Shown one piece after another: positions 17,103 through 26,050 of a DNA stretch of 64,000 bases. Both the position numbers and the translations under genes were made by a program. Each line of letters opens with the position of its first letter. The first letter of the stretch is position 1. The DNA is from Alkaliphilus peptidifermentans DSM 18978 (GTDB lineage Bacteria > Bacillota > Clostridia > Peptostreptococcales > Natronincolaceae), in assembly GCF_900101495.1 (NCBI RefSeq), contig NZ_FMUS01000022.1:1-64000 (forward strand). Reading direction: 5' to 3'. The notes beneath the pieces are model-generated. The model was not told the DNA's origin, did not search any database, and saw only the letters and a list, made by a program, of their open reading frames with translations.

Positions 17103-19397
17103 TTATAGTTGTAGTAGAACCTTCTCTGGTGTAGCTGGAAGGTCTCTAATTCTAACTCCACAGGCATTATATATTGCCTCAGTAATTGCAGGAGCAACTG
17201 TATTAATTACCACCTCACCAATGGATTTTGCTCCATAGGGTCCTGTTTCATCATAACCATCTGCTAATTCAACATATATATTCCCTGTATCCATTCTAGT
17301 AGGCATTTTATATTCCATAAAGGTATTATTTATAAGTCTCCCCTCATTTGTATATTTTACTTCTTCATATAGGGCAAGACCTATTCCTTGAACAATTCCA
17401 CCTTCTGCCTGTACCTTAGCAAGCTTAGGATTAATTGGTGTGCCACAATCTACTACTCCAATAAAATCTATTACATCTACCTTTCCAGTTTCCAGGTCCA
17501 CTTCCACCTCTGCAAATCCTGCCATATATGGTGGGGCTGCCTTTTTAGGAACGAAGGAACCAGTTGCAACAAGTTGTGTAAATAACATATTGTATGTTAT
17601 TTTTTTCGAAAATTCAACTAGACTAATTTTTTCGTTATTGTCCTTCCTTATGATATTACTACCATCAAAGGCAATGTTTTCATCTACTGTTTCGAAATAT
17701 TTAGCTCCATAGGAAATTATTAGGTCCTTCATTTTTTCAGCAGCATCTATAACTGCATTGCCGGTTGTATAGGTGGTACTGGAGGCATAAGCTCCACTAT
17801 CAAAGGGAGTGATATCTGTATCAGAGGCATAAACAATAATTTTATCAATATCTACATTTAGAGCCTCAGCAGCTATCTGGCATAATATTGTATCACTGCC
17901 TGTTCCAATGTCTGTAGCACCAAGAAGCAGAGTGAAGAAGCCATCATCATTTAGCTTTAATGTTGCAGATGCCATATCAATGTTTGGAAGCCCAGAGCCC
18001 TGTTGAGATATGGCCATCCCCATACCCCTTACCTTTGTTGAAGATATTACGCGTTTAGGGTATTTTGCATTCCATGAGATTAGTTCCTTTCCTCTATTTA
18101 CGCAGTATTCCAACAGACAACTGTCCATATACATTGGGTCATTTCCAGCACCCTTTGTTACTATATTATATAGGGGTGTGGTTTCCCCCTTCTTTATCAT
18201 ATTTATTTCCCTCAGCTTTATTGGGTCAATATCAAGTTCCTTTGCCAATTCGTTTATTGCAGATTCTAATGCAAAGGTTCCCTGGGTGACTCCAAATCCC
18301 CTTAACGCTCCTCCTGGTACATGATTTGTATATAGTGCCTTCCCATTAAATCTACATGCATCAACTTTATTATATAGGGTCAACACCTTTTTGCCTGCTG
18401 CCCCTAAGGTTGTTTGTGCGTGCTCACCATAAGCACCTGTATCCCATAGACCCTCCATATCAATTGCTTTAATTTTCCCTTTTCTATCTGCTCCAATGGT
18501 TATATCAAATGTCATGGCATGCCTTGATGTGGTGCCTATAAATACTTCCTTTCGACTATATACTATTTTAGCTGGTTTACCAGTCTCTAGTGTTACCAGT
18601 GCTGGATAAAATTCCGACTGGGCAGTTTGCTTTGATCCAAATCCACCACCTATTCGTGGCTTTATAACTCTAATTTTACTCATAGGAATATCTAAAGCAT
18701 TTGCTAAAATCCTTCTTACGTGAAAGGGTATTTGGGTTGATGTTACCACCACTAGCCTACCATAGTTATCTAAATAGGTATAGGTTCTCTGAGTCTCCAT
18801 CATTCCTTGAGCCTGGGCTTGAGTACTATAGTTTCTCTTAATAACAATTTCACTGGAGGCTAATGCCTCATCTATATCTCCTAAGCTAAAATCTATTTTG
18901 GCTACTATATTTTTTTGGCGATTAAAGCCCACCTCTAATTTTGTAAATATATCTTCTTCTGGATGAACTGGATTGCTGTTTTCTGCTTCTCTAAGATCAA
19001 GCACTGGCTTCAGTACATCATATTCCACCTTTATAAGCTTCATAGCCTTTGTAGCTGTTTTTTCGTCTATTGCTGCTATAATTGCAACATCATCACCTAC
19101 GTGTCTTACATATTCGTCCAATAAAAATTTATCATAGGGAGATAATTCCGGATAACACTGTCCAGCCCTTGTAAAGGGTTTTCTAATAACGTTTTTATGG
19201 GTAAAAATGCAGGCAACTCCAGGTACCTTTTCAGCAATTGTGGTGTCAATCTTTTTAATTCTAGCGAAGGCATGGGGGCTCCTTAATACCTTTACAATAA
19301 GAGCATCCTTAGGCGCAAAGTCATCAGTATAGGCAGCTTTTCCTGTTACTAGGCTCATACCATCTAGTTTAGATATGCTACTGTTTACAGTTTTCAT
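17103..19397 (-). CDS. Molybdenum hydroxylase, molybdopterin-binding subunit (xanthine dehydrogenase type)
   Basis: This 764-aa large subunit of a xanthine dehydrogenase family enzyme has the N-terminal a/b-hammerhead domain (GKAAYTDDF, VLRSPHAFARI). Molybdopterin contacts appear in QTQIPFHVRR, PRIGGGFGSKQ, GGALRGFG and GATDIGTGSDT. The likely catalytic glutamate is in the C-terminal GAKSIGEVV. It overlaps the Fe-S subunit gene by 20 bases. The linked NCS2 permease suggests a purine substrate such as hypoxanthine or xanthine. Related clostridial enzymes act on nicotinate or purines, so the substrate is inference. Confidence 0.9.
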   Translation of the reverse strand: MKTVNSSISKLDGMSLVTGKAAYTDDFAPKDALIVKVLRSPHAFARIKKIDTTIAEKVPGVACIFTHKNVIRKPFTRAGQCYPELSPYDKFLLDEYVRHVGDDVAIIAAIDEKTATKAMKLIKVEYDVLKPVLDLREAENSNPVHPEEDIFTKLEVGFNRQKNIVAKIDFSLGDIDEALASSEIVIKRNYSTQAQAQGMMETQRTYTYLDNYGRLVVVTSTQIPFHVRRILANALDIPMSKIRVIKPRIGGGFGSKQTAQSEFYPALVTLETGKPAKIVYSRKEVFIGTTSRHAMTFDITIGADRKGKIKAIDMEGLWDTGAYGEHAQTTLGAAGKKVLTLYNKVDACRFNGKALYTNHVPGGALRGFGVTQGTFALESAINELAKELDIDPIKLREINMIKKGETTPLYNIVTKGAGNDPMYMDSCLLEYCVNRGKELISWNAKYPKRVISSTKVRGMGMAISQQGSGLPNIDMASATLKLNDDGFFTLLLGATDIGTGSDTILCQIAAEALNVDIDKIIVYASDTDITPFDSGAYASSTTYTTGNAVIDAAEKMKDLIISYGAKYFETVDENIAFDGSNIIRKDNNEKISLVEFSKKITYNMLFTQLVATGSFVPKKAAPPYMAGFAEVEVDLETGKVDVIDFIGVVDCGTPINPKLAKVQAEGGIVQGIGLALYEEVKYTNEGRLINNTFMEYKMPTRMDTGNIYVELADGYDETGPYGAKSIGEVVINTVAPAITEAIYNACGVRIRDLPATPEKVLLQL

Positions 19398-19848
19398 TAT
19401 ATTTACCCTCCATGTATTTCTTTATTGCCCTCAGTTGTCCTGTATACCCTGTACATCTACATAGATTACCATTTAGATAGTGTAGTATTTCTTCATCTGT
19501 TGGGTTTGCTATTGATTTTTCTAAATATAAAATACTCATTATTGTTCCGCTACTACAATATCCGCATTGGTCTACACCTTCATCAACCAAGTACTTTCCT
19601 ATCACTTTTGCCTCATTTTGTACACCTTCGATTGTTGTTATTTCTCTTCCTTCTACTTTTGCAGATAATAGTACACAAGATAATACTGCTTTACCATCTA
19701 CATGAATTGTACATACTCCACAAGTACCAGTATCACAGCCTTGCTTCACTCCAAGATACCCATTTCTCCTTAAGGTATCTACTAAAAATTCATCGGGACT
19801 AATCTCTAAAGATACCTTTATTCCATTGATTCTTGCATTAAGCTTCAA
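19378..19848 (-). CDS. Molybdenum hydroxylase, 2Fe-2S subunit
   Basis: This 156-aa subunit carries two [2Fe-2S] clusters. The plant-ferredoxin-type cysteines are in GCDTGTCGVCTIHVDGK (about residues 38-54) plus SCVLL, and the second set is CGYCSSG and NLCRCTGY. It transfers electrons from the Mo site to the FAD subunit. It overlaps both neighbouring genes (11 and 20 bases), so the three subunits are made from one mRNA. Confidence 0.94.
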   Translation of the reverse strand: MKLNARINGIKVSLEISPDEFLVDTLRRNGYLGVKQGCDTGTCGVCTIHVDGKAVLSCVLLSAKVEGREITTIEGVQNEAKVIGKYLVDEGVDQCGYCSSGTIMSILYLEKSIANPTDEEILHYLNGNLCRCTGYTGQLRAIKKYMEGKYNENCKQ

Positions 19849-20647
19849 GACAGTCCGCCTCCTTCAAAGCTCTTTTTATTAGAGTTCTGCATATTTTTTC
19901 TCTATATTGACTACTTCCTCTACTATTTGAACCAAATTTCACCTCTTCTGTTAATACATCTAAGGCTTCTTCTAAGTTATCTAGATTTATTCCATTTTCA
20001 TTGATGTACTCCATTGTCTTTTTTGCTAAAATAGCTCTACCTGGCCTTGCTCCAACAGCTATACACATATTCTCCTTCTTTGATACTGCAATGTTTAATA
20101 TAGCATAATCTCCCTTAGAATTCCTCATGGATTTAAAGCTTGCTCTTCTGTTGTCTTTTTTAATAGTTATATATTCTAAAATATCCTTTTCCTTTGATCC
20201 ATCTGTTATAAATAGTTCTATAGGAACCAATCCACCTTTATGAAGCTTTACTTTTGCATCAAGTACCATTAATGCTGTAATAAAATCAGAAAAACCATAT
20301 CTAGAATATACAGTTCCGCCAACTGTTACAATGTTTCTCATCTGAATTCCAACTATATCCTTCACCGAAATAGCTAGTAAATTATTAAAGTGATTTTTTA
20401 GTATTGTAGATGATTCTAGATCTCCAAAAGTAACCATTGCTCCTATTTCTATAGAATCATCAGATTCTGTTATATTGTTTAAGCCACATTTTGACAAATC
20501 AATTGCAGTTGAAATATTTTTGCTTCCCATTCTTATGAATGCCCCTCCACCAAAAATGGTGGAGGCTTTATTAGATGTTAAATAACCATACGCTTCTTCT
20601 ACTGTTTGAGGGACAACATAATTTTTTATTGTAATCAAGTTTATCAC
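19838..20647 (-). CDS. Molybdenum hydroxylase, FAD-binding subunit
   Basis: This 269-aa subunit passes electrons from the Fe-S clusters to NAD or another acceptor. The FAD-binding loop is seen as ASTIFGGGAFIRMG near residues 28-41 and IVGIQMRNIVTVGGTV near 98-113. It ends in the CO dehydrogenase flavoprotein C-terminal fold (REKICRTLIKRALKEA). The ATG overlaps the permease stop by four bases. Length is normal for the family. Confidence 0.9.
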   Translation of the reverse strand: MINLITIKNYVVPQTVEEAYGYLTSNKASTIFGGGAFIRMGSKNISTAIDLSKCGLNNITESDDSIEIGAMVTFGDLESSTILKNHFNNLLAISVKDIVGIQMRNIVTVGGTVYSRYGFSDFITALMVLDAKVKLHKGGLVPIELFITDGSKEKDILEYITIKKDNRRASFKSMRNSKGDYAILNIAVSKKENMCIAVGARPGRAILAKKTMEYINENGINLDNLEEALDVLTEEVKFGSNSRGSSQYREKICRTLIKRALKEADCLEA

Positions 20648-21996
20648 CCTTTCAATTCCATCTCTTCCCTTTCTTTTTGTTCATCTGCTAGTGTTTTTTG
20701 AGGAAGAATTAAGTTCAATGTAAATACTACAACCGTAGCAATTACTACAGCCGAACTACCAAATACCATCATTACCCAGCTTGGAAACAGGGCTAGTGAT
20801 TGAGGAACCTGAGTTATTCCCATTCCAAGTGCTACCGCTAACCCAACGATGGTTATGTTTCTGCCAGACAATTCATCTTGAATTATAAGCTTGATGCCTG
20901 TCATTGTTATCATTGCAAATACTGTAATTGTGGCTCCACCTAGTACACTTTGAGGGATCGTTGTCATGACAGCACCAAATTTCGGCACAAAACCACCAAG
21001 AAGTATAAATCCAGCTGCTAGGGCTAAAACAAATCTACTAACCACCTTAGTCATTGCTACTATACCTACATTTTGACTATAAGTAGCAGTTGGTAATCCT
21101 CCGAATAAAGAAGCAATTACACTTGAAAGTCCGTTTCCAATTATTCCTCCCGAAAGCTCTTTGTCTGTTACCTCTCTACCCATTCCACCTACTGTTGTTG
21201 CAGATAAGTCTCCCACTGCTTGAACGGAGTTTACTATATACATTATGATCATAGTTATGATTGCAGATGGATAAAACTCTATTCCAAAGTGTAATGGTTT
21301 AGGAACTGCAAACCATGCAGCCTCTCTTACGGGTGTAAAATCCACTATTCCAAAGGTAATTGAAATAACATAACCAACCACTATTCCCATTAGAATTGAA
21401 GCAAGTTTGGTATACCCTTTAGTAAATTGATTACAAAATAATACTACAGATAAGGTGATTATTGCAATTCCCCAGTTTATAAATGCTCCATAGGTAGGTG
21501 AGCCTACACCACCAGCTATATAATTTATTGCTATGGGGTAAAGAGATAATCCGATGGTAAATACTACTGTTCCAGCAACAAGTGGTGGAAAATACTTTCT
21601 TATAGGTTTAATAAATATACCAACAATAATTGCGGCAATACCTCCTATAAGTTGTGCCCCAAATATACCTGCAATTCCATATTGTGACCCGATAGCAATT
21701 AATGAAGGAACATAAGCAAAGCTAACTCCCATAATTACAGGAAGGCCTGAACCTACTTTTCCTATAGGATACAGTTGCAAGAGGGTTGCTATACCCGCTA
21801 TAAACATGGCACACTGTACAAGTAAAGTTCTATCGGCTGAGTTAAGGCCAACTACTCCAGCGACAATAATTGCTGGAGTAACATTTCCAACTATCATTGC
21901 CAATACATGTTGCAACCCTAATGGTGTTGCCTTACCCAATGTTGGAACTCCATTCAAATCAAATACTGACATATTCTTTGTGGTTTTCTCTACCAT
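20644..21996 (-). CDS. NCS2-family purine (xanthine/uracil type) permease
   Basis: This 450-aa polytopic protein has about 14 hydrophobic segments. The NCS2 signature Q-N-x-G-x4-T-K is present in SQNVGIVAMTKVVSR, and the N-terminal GLQHVLAMIVGNVTP is typical. It imports purine bases by proton symport. It heads the operon with the three hydroxylase subunits, so import and oxidation are co-expressed. Upstream are a TTGACA-type promoter and a hairpin with a T-run. The specificity is inferred from context. Confidence 0.92.
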   Translation of the reverse strand: MVEKTTKNMSVFDLNGVPTLGKATPLGLQHVLAMIVGNVTPAIIVAGVVGLNSADRTLLVQCAMFIAGIATLLQLYPIGKVGSGLPVIMGVSFAYVPSLIAIGSQYGIAGIFGAQLIGGIAAIIVGIFIKPIRKYFPPLVAGTVVFTIGLSLYPIAINYIAGGVGSPTYGAFINWGIAIITLSVVLFCNQFTKGYTKLASILMGIVVGYVISITFGIVDFTPVREAAWFAVPKPLHFGIEFYPSAIITMIIMYIVNSVQAVGDLSATTVGGMGREVTDKELSGGIIGNGLSSVIASLFGGLPTATYSQNVGIVAMTKVVSRFVLALAAGFILLGGFVPKFGAVMTTIPQSVLGGATITVFAMITMTGIKLIIQDELSGRNITIVGLAVALGMGITQVPQSLALFPSWVMMVFGSSAVVIATVVVFTLNLILPQKTLADEQKEREEMELKG

Positions 21997-22091
21997 TATA
22001 AATCCCTCCAGTTTGATTTTTTTCTAACCAACAGCAATGTTTTGCTAGCTTAATAGTAATAAACACTCCCCTCATATGGTTTTATAGCAAT

Positions 22092-22135
22092 AAAAAAAGC
22101 CAACACAAAAGAAGTTTTACTTCTTCAGTGCTGAC
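22092..22135 (-). terminator. Terminator-like hairpin in the leader of the permease operon
   Basis: On the - strand GTCAGCAC...AGAAGT pairs with ACTTCT...GTGTTGGC, followed by TTTTTTT. It lies directly after the predicted promoter at 22148-22177, so it could attenuate the operon. I do not recognise a purine, guanidine or other known riboswitch in it. It could instead end the upstream two-component operon. Confidence 0.65.
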
Positions 22136-22147
22136 CTATTAAAGCGT

Positions 22148-22177
22148 AACATACTTGCTATCCCTAACAATTGTCAA
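22148..22177 (-). promoter_or_regulatory. Probable sigma-A promoter of the permease-hydroxylase operon
   Basis: TTGACA (complement of 22172-22177) and TATGTT (complement of 22148-22153) are separated by 18 bases. The start site would be near 22141, just before the hairpin. Confidence 0.5.
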
Positions 22178-22300
22178 CTTAATATTTAGTTATAAGTGCA
22201 TTTTTTCACTAAGGGAGCCTTTTTAATTTCTCCTCTAGCAAAACCAGAAAATTTCTGATTTATTTGTTAATATAATAACATGCAATAATAAAAATTGCAA

Positions 22301-23083
22301 CTACAAGATTGTAAACGTTATCCTATCTATATTCTGTTTACAATCACATACTACATCACAAAATTTCACTTGGTTATCTAGTATCACTTGCATTCTTTTC
22401 TCTAATTCTTTACTTCCTTCTATATAGAAAAGTCTTCTATTATATTCCACCAAACTATGGTTTCTATTGTTTGATATTAAATGCAATTCAAAATTAGTAA
22501 GAGTTTTGAATGCTTTAATCTCTATTAAATCTCCTTCTATAAATACTTGAATATCCTTAGGTCCTTTTCCACTGTTGAGTTTTATGAAATGTGCAGCCTC
22601 ACTTTTAATTTTATTCTCATAATTTATTTTTATATCTTTATCAAGTATAAAGCTGTCCTTTATAACTGTCTCTTTAAATTGGTTTTTGAAAATATCTATA
22701 CCGATTTTTTCCATTGTTAATATTAGCTCCCTTGGATTAATTGGCTTAACTACATATTTTACAATACCAGCATCCACTGCCTCCAGGATTGTTTCTGTGT
22801 CTGATAAAGCAGAAGTGATAATTATAGATGAATTATACCCCATATCTCTTATGGCCTTTATCATTTGTAATCCATCCATCATAGGCATTTTTAAGTCGGT
22901 TATAACTATATGGGGTCTACTTCTTTTGAATGCTTCAATTCCATCTACACCGTTGCCTGCAGTATATAGCTTGCCTACTCGTCGTTTTAAAAACTTAACC
23001 ATCTCATCTCTTGTAAAATCCTCATCCTCCACATATAGTACCTTTAAATTTGACAGCACACTTTTTTCTTCAGCCTTCAACAT
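22301..23083 (-). CDS. Response regulator with a non-DNA-binding C-terminal domain
   Basis: This 260-aa protein has an N-terminal receiver domain (LKVLYVEDEDFTRDE, phospho-Asp in HIVITDLKMPMMDG, the KPINP loop) to about residue 125. The C-terminal half (KLNSGKGPKDIQVFIEGDLIEI through ITFTIL, in parts) has no HTH and resembles the DUF2294/MpsC-like pattern GKGPKxVxVxIxGDxI. That resemblance is from memory. ATG 23083 has AAGGGGTGG and overlaps the kinase stop by 14 bases. Output is therefore more likely protein-protein than direct transcription. Confidence 0.8.
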   Translation of the reverse strand: MLKAEEKSVLSNLKVLYVEDEDFTRDEMVKFLKRRVGKLYTAGNGVDGIEAFKRSRPHIVITDLKMPMMDGLQMIKAIRDMGYNSSIIITSALSDTETILEAVDAGIVKYVVKPINPRELILTMEKIGIDIFKNQFKETVIKDSFILDKDIKINYENKIKSEAAHFIKLNSGKGPKDIQVFIEGDLIEIKAFKTLTNFELHLISNNRNHSLVEYNRRLFYIEGSKELEKRMQVILDNQVKFCDVVCDCKQNIDRITFTIL

Positions 23084-24953
23084 TTTCATCCACCCCTTTA
23101 CACGGAACTTCAATAATCATTTTAACTCCTACTCCTGTGTTCTCCCAACTAATCTTCCCATTCAAATTATTCTCTACTATTATTTTAGTCATGTACAAGC
23201 CCAGTCCTGTTCCCTGTGACTTATCTTTAGTAGTAAAATATATATCAAAAATATTATCCTTAATATCTTCGTTAATACCACCACCATTATCTTCTATCTC
23301 AGTGACTATACTCTCTTTACTTTTATATATGTTAACAGAAATCTCTCTATTTTCTACTGTATTTTGGACTAATGCATCTATAGAATTGACTATAATATTA
23401 AATATAGCTTGGGAATACTGGTTGCTATATCCGTAAGCCTTATCTACGTCAACATCCTTAAAGGAAATCTTTATATTGTTAAGCTTTAGTTTTTCTTCAA
23501 ATAACTCTAAAACCGCTACAATATTATCATAAACCAAAAATTCCTCCTTGTTTGTTTTGGGGTTAGAAAAGTATCTAAAATCATCTATTGTATCTGACAT
23601 CTTATTTATTAATCTTCTTGATCTTTCTACAGCGTCTTCTAAAGATTCCTTTGTTAACTCACTATGGATATATTCATCTTCTATATTTGTAATTATAAGT
23701 CCCAAATTATTAAGGGGCTGTCTCCATTGATGGGCTATGTTTGCAATCATTTCTCCCATAGCTGCCATCCTAGCCTGATATATTATTATACCTTCCTTCT
23801 TCTTATTCTCTTCCATTTCCTTTTGGAAAAGCTTTTCCAGCTGATTCATTGTATTTTTTACTGTAAGATGTATCAATAATATTACCAATAGTAAGATTAA
23901 AGCAGAAAAGGATAATACCCTCATAATCCTTTCTTGACGCTTACTTTCTTCCATTAGAATTGCTTCATAATCAAAAATTATTTGATCCATAATAGCATTA
24001 CCAGATACAAGGTCTAGTTGATACAAAGTTTCATGGGTCTTTTCCCATCTATGGGGATTTATATTGCCAATTTCCACCACCGGATGAAAAGTTAGCTCTA
24101 AAACCTTATCTGCCTGAAACTTATTATAGGCAATAAATTCATTTAAATTCTTATCTTCAGTTATGAAGTGTTGCGCTATTTTTTCAGCTATTTCATCGGG
24201 ATTTTCCAGGGCATATTCCCACCCCTTCAAACTAGCCCTCTTAAAGCTTTCCACCATTTGAGGATTATCCATTGTAAGTTTTTGTCGAGTAAAAAGGCTA
24301 TCTCCGTAGAAATCGATTCCATAGTCGATGGGCTTAATAGATTTTAATTTAATACCCTTTTCTTCTGAATAATATAAAATACTGCTTAAATATATTGGTA
24401 CCACATCAAATCCATTGACTATTAAGTCCGCCACAGTAAAGTTTCCAGCATGTTGATATAATTCCAATTGATTTGGGTTTATTCCCTCAGCTATGAGCAT
24501 AGCCTGTAGTTCAATATCCAATAAATCCTTCTCTCTTCTAGCAGTTTTTAGATTAACTAGATCTACTATAGAAGTAAAGGGAGTCTCCTCCATCATAAAA
24601 AACTCAACGGCACTTCTTTGGAATATTGATGCTATAATAGATAAATCATAGTCCTTATCATTTGCTATAAGGATATCCACTGCCCCTACCCCAAAATCAG
24701 CCCTTTCCTCTGCCACTTCATCGGTAGCATTTAAAACCTCTCCATCCTCTGTAAAAGCGGAGCGAATTTCAACCTCTAGACCTTCATCCTCATAATATCC
24801 CTGCCAAAGGGCGGCATAATAGCCTGCAAATTGAAATTGATGATCCCATCTTAGCTGTAATACTATCTTTTCTGTTGCTTCAGCTGTAAATGAACCTATA
24901 TTAAGTAAAAAAATTGCAATTAGAATAATTAATAACTGTCTAACCTTATTCAT
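23070..24953 (-). CDS. Sensor histidine kinase with THI5/NMT1-like periplasmic binding domain
   Basis: This 627-aa membrane kinase has a signal-anchor at residues 3-21. A periplasmic THI5/NMT1-like binding domain follows (VLQLRWDHQFQFAGYYAAL, GYYEDEGLEVEI), to about residue 330. Next come a transmembrane segment (VLSFSALILLLVILLIHL), the His box IAHQWRQPLNNLGL, the N box IIVNSIDALVQN and the G boxes EDNGGGI and GTGLGLYMTK. The ATG chosen has GGGAG upstream. THI5-like domains bind pyrimidine precursors, riboflavin-like or other heterocycles. With a purine permease next door, a heterocycle ligand is plausible. Confidence 0.9.
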   Translation of the reverse strand: MNKVRQLLIILIAIFLLNIGSFTAEATEKIVLQLRWDHQFQFAGYYAALWQGYYEDEGLEVEIRSAFTEDGEVLNATDEVAEERADFGVGAVDILIANDKDYDLSIIASIFQRSAVEFFMMEETPFTSIVDLVNLKTARREKDLLDIELQAMLIAEGINPNQLELYQHAGNFTVADLIVNGFDVVPIYLSSILYYSEEKGIKLKSIKPIDYGIDFYGDSLFTRQKLTMDNPQMVESFKRASLKGWEYALENPDEIAEKIAQHFITEDKNLNEFIAYNKFQADKVLELTFHPVVEIGNINPHRWEKTHETLYQLDLVSGNAIMDQIIFDYEAILMEESKRQERIMRVLSFSALILLLVILLIHLTVKNTMNQLEKLFQKEMEENKKKEGIIIYQARMAAMGEMIANIAHQWRQPLNNLGLIITNIEDEYIHSELTKESLEDAVERSRRLINKMSDTIDDFRYFSNPKTNKEEFLVYDNIVAVLELFEEKLKLNNIKISFKDVDVDKAYGYSNQYSQAIFNIIVNSIDALVQNTVENREISVNIYKSKESIVTEIEDNGGGINEDIKDNIFDIYFTTKDKSQGTGLGLYMTKIIVENNLNGKISWENTGVGVKMIIEVPCKGVDENVEG

Positions 24954-25054
24954 ATTATCGACTCCCAAAAAATAAGATAAATATAAGTGCATATGTTTAA
25001 TTCTAGACCTTTATACCTATAAAGTAAATAATCAATAATTAAAACAGTGAAATG

Positions 25055-25086
25055 AAAAAGAGCGTCCATCTAAAATGACTGACGCT
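25055..25086 (-). terminator. Terminator after the DUF3842 gene
   Basis: On the - strand AGCGTC pairs with GACGCT (25081-25086 with 25061-25066), followed by CTTTTTC. Confidence 0.55.
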
Positions 25087-25102
25087 AAATCTGTAATACA
25101 TT

Positions 25103-25528
25103 TTACTTTCTCTTCTGCTGATTATATAAATCCACTACTTTTTTAACAGCACATTCTACATGATATTGTAAAGTTTCATCCTGTATACCTGTAATAAAGA
25201 CATTGCATTTGTTATATGGAATAAGTATTTTAAGGGCTTCACTTTCACCAATTGCCTTTGCCATCGATGGTGTCAACTCACCCAGCATTGAATTTGCTGT
25301 AAGAATCCCAATAGGACCCATTATTACATCTACCCTAGTAGCATTATATATTACAGCATTTTCACCTGTAGCTCCATCATGTGCACCTGCTTTTATCATA
25401 TTTGTTGTAGCAATTGTATTTGTACCAAGTGCAATAATATTTATATTAGAATCCTTTAAGCTTTTAAGCTTCTCTATGATGGATTTTCCCATTCCTCCAC
25501 CCTGACCGTCTATAACTGCGATACGCAT
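25103..25528 (-). CDS. DUF3842 family protein
   Basis: This 141-aa protein starts MRIAVIDGQGGGMGKSI, a glycine-rich nucleotide-binding-like loop. It continues with IIALGTNTIATTNMIKAGA and VIMGPIGIL, matching clostridial DUF3842 proteins. ATG 25528 follows GGAGG. An upstream ATG would put the ribosome site in the coding region. No function is established. It lies in the same orientation as the sensor kinase, 150 bases upstream of it, with a terminator between. Confidence 0.8.
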   Translation of the reverse strand: MRIAVIDGQGGGMGKSIIEKLKSLKDSNINIIALGTNTIATTNMIKAGAHDGATGENAVIYNATRVDVIMGPIGILTANSMLGELTPSMAKAIGESEALKILIPYNKCNVFITGIQDETLQYHVECAVKKVVDLYNQQKRK

Positions 25529-25800
25529 ATTCTTTAACCTCCACATACACTATATATTTATAAAATTTGCATAATCTATTTAATTATACCAAATTATAGT
25601 TATGATAAATAGTTAGTATTTTTTTAAGAGTTGAAGCATCTATGTAAATAAATACATATTACATTAATATGTAAATTTGGAAAACTGTATAAATAAACTC
25701 AATCAATAAAAATTTACCTAAAAAAACATATAAATGTAGTGGTAGGAACAAAAGCCATGTAAATAGCTATTTATACAATTTTTCAGCCAATTTCAGTTTA

Positions 25801-25829
25801 TTGACAATCGATGGAGCCACTGTTATAAT
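25801..25829 (+). promoter_or_regulatory. Consensus sigma-A promoter of the metal ABC operon
   Basis: TTGACA 25801-25806 and TATAAT 25824-25829 are both perfect, with a 17-base spacer. The transcript would start near 25836, leaving a leader of about 215 bases. Confidence 0.85.
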
Positions 25830-25835
25830 ATTCAT

Positions 25836-26050
25836 AAATATTGGGCAACCAACCATTTTATCAGAAGATAATATGGGTCTATAGAATATAGACATATCTA
25901 GCTAAAATGACATAAACATGTATATTGTAATGGAATCATGAAGATTCGTTGTTTCTATGAATAGAAGCGATTTCTTCGTGTTTTTTTATGGAGAAATCCA
26001 AATACAGGTTAAGCTTATTTATTAAGCATTAAAGAAGGGGAAGATCTGCT
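25836..26050 (+). promoter_or_regulatory. Structured 5' leader of the metal ABC operon, possible riboswitch
   Basis: The leader contains adjacent hairpins at 25853-25876 (CCATTTTATC with GATAATATGG, one mismatch, loop AGAA) and 25877-25893 (GTCTATA with TATAGAC, loop GAA). A terminator at 25937-25987 follows, then the gene start. This layout fits transcription attenuation by an RNA or protein sensor. I could not match it to a known metal riboswitch class. Confidence 0.5.
25937..25987 (+). terminator. Leader terminator upstream of the metal ABC operon
   Basis: CATGAAGA pairs with TCTTCGTG. The stem continues with TCG/CGA and TTTCTAT/ATAGAAG around a GA loop and is followed by seven Ts. It stands 63 bases before the first gene and after the promoter. 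Confidence 0.75.

Noticed and set aside
22081-22180. Purine riboswitch ahead of the permease
   Set aside because: The three-way-junction core sequences are missing; only a hairpin with a T-run is visible.
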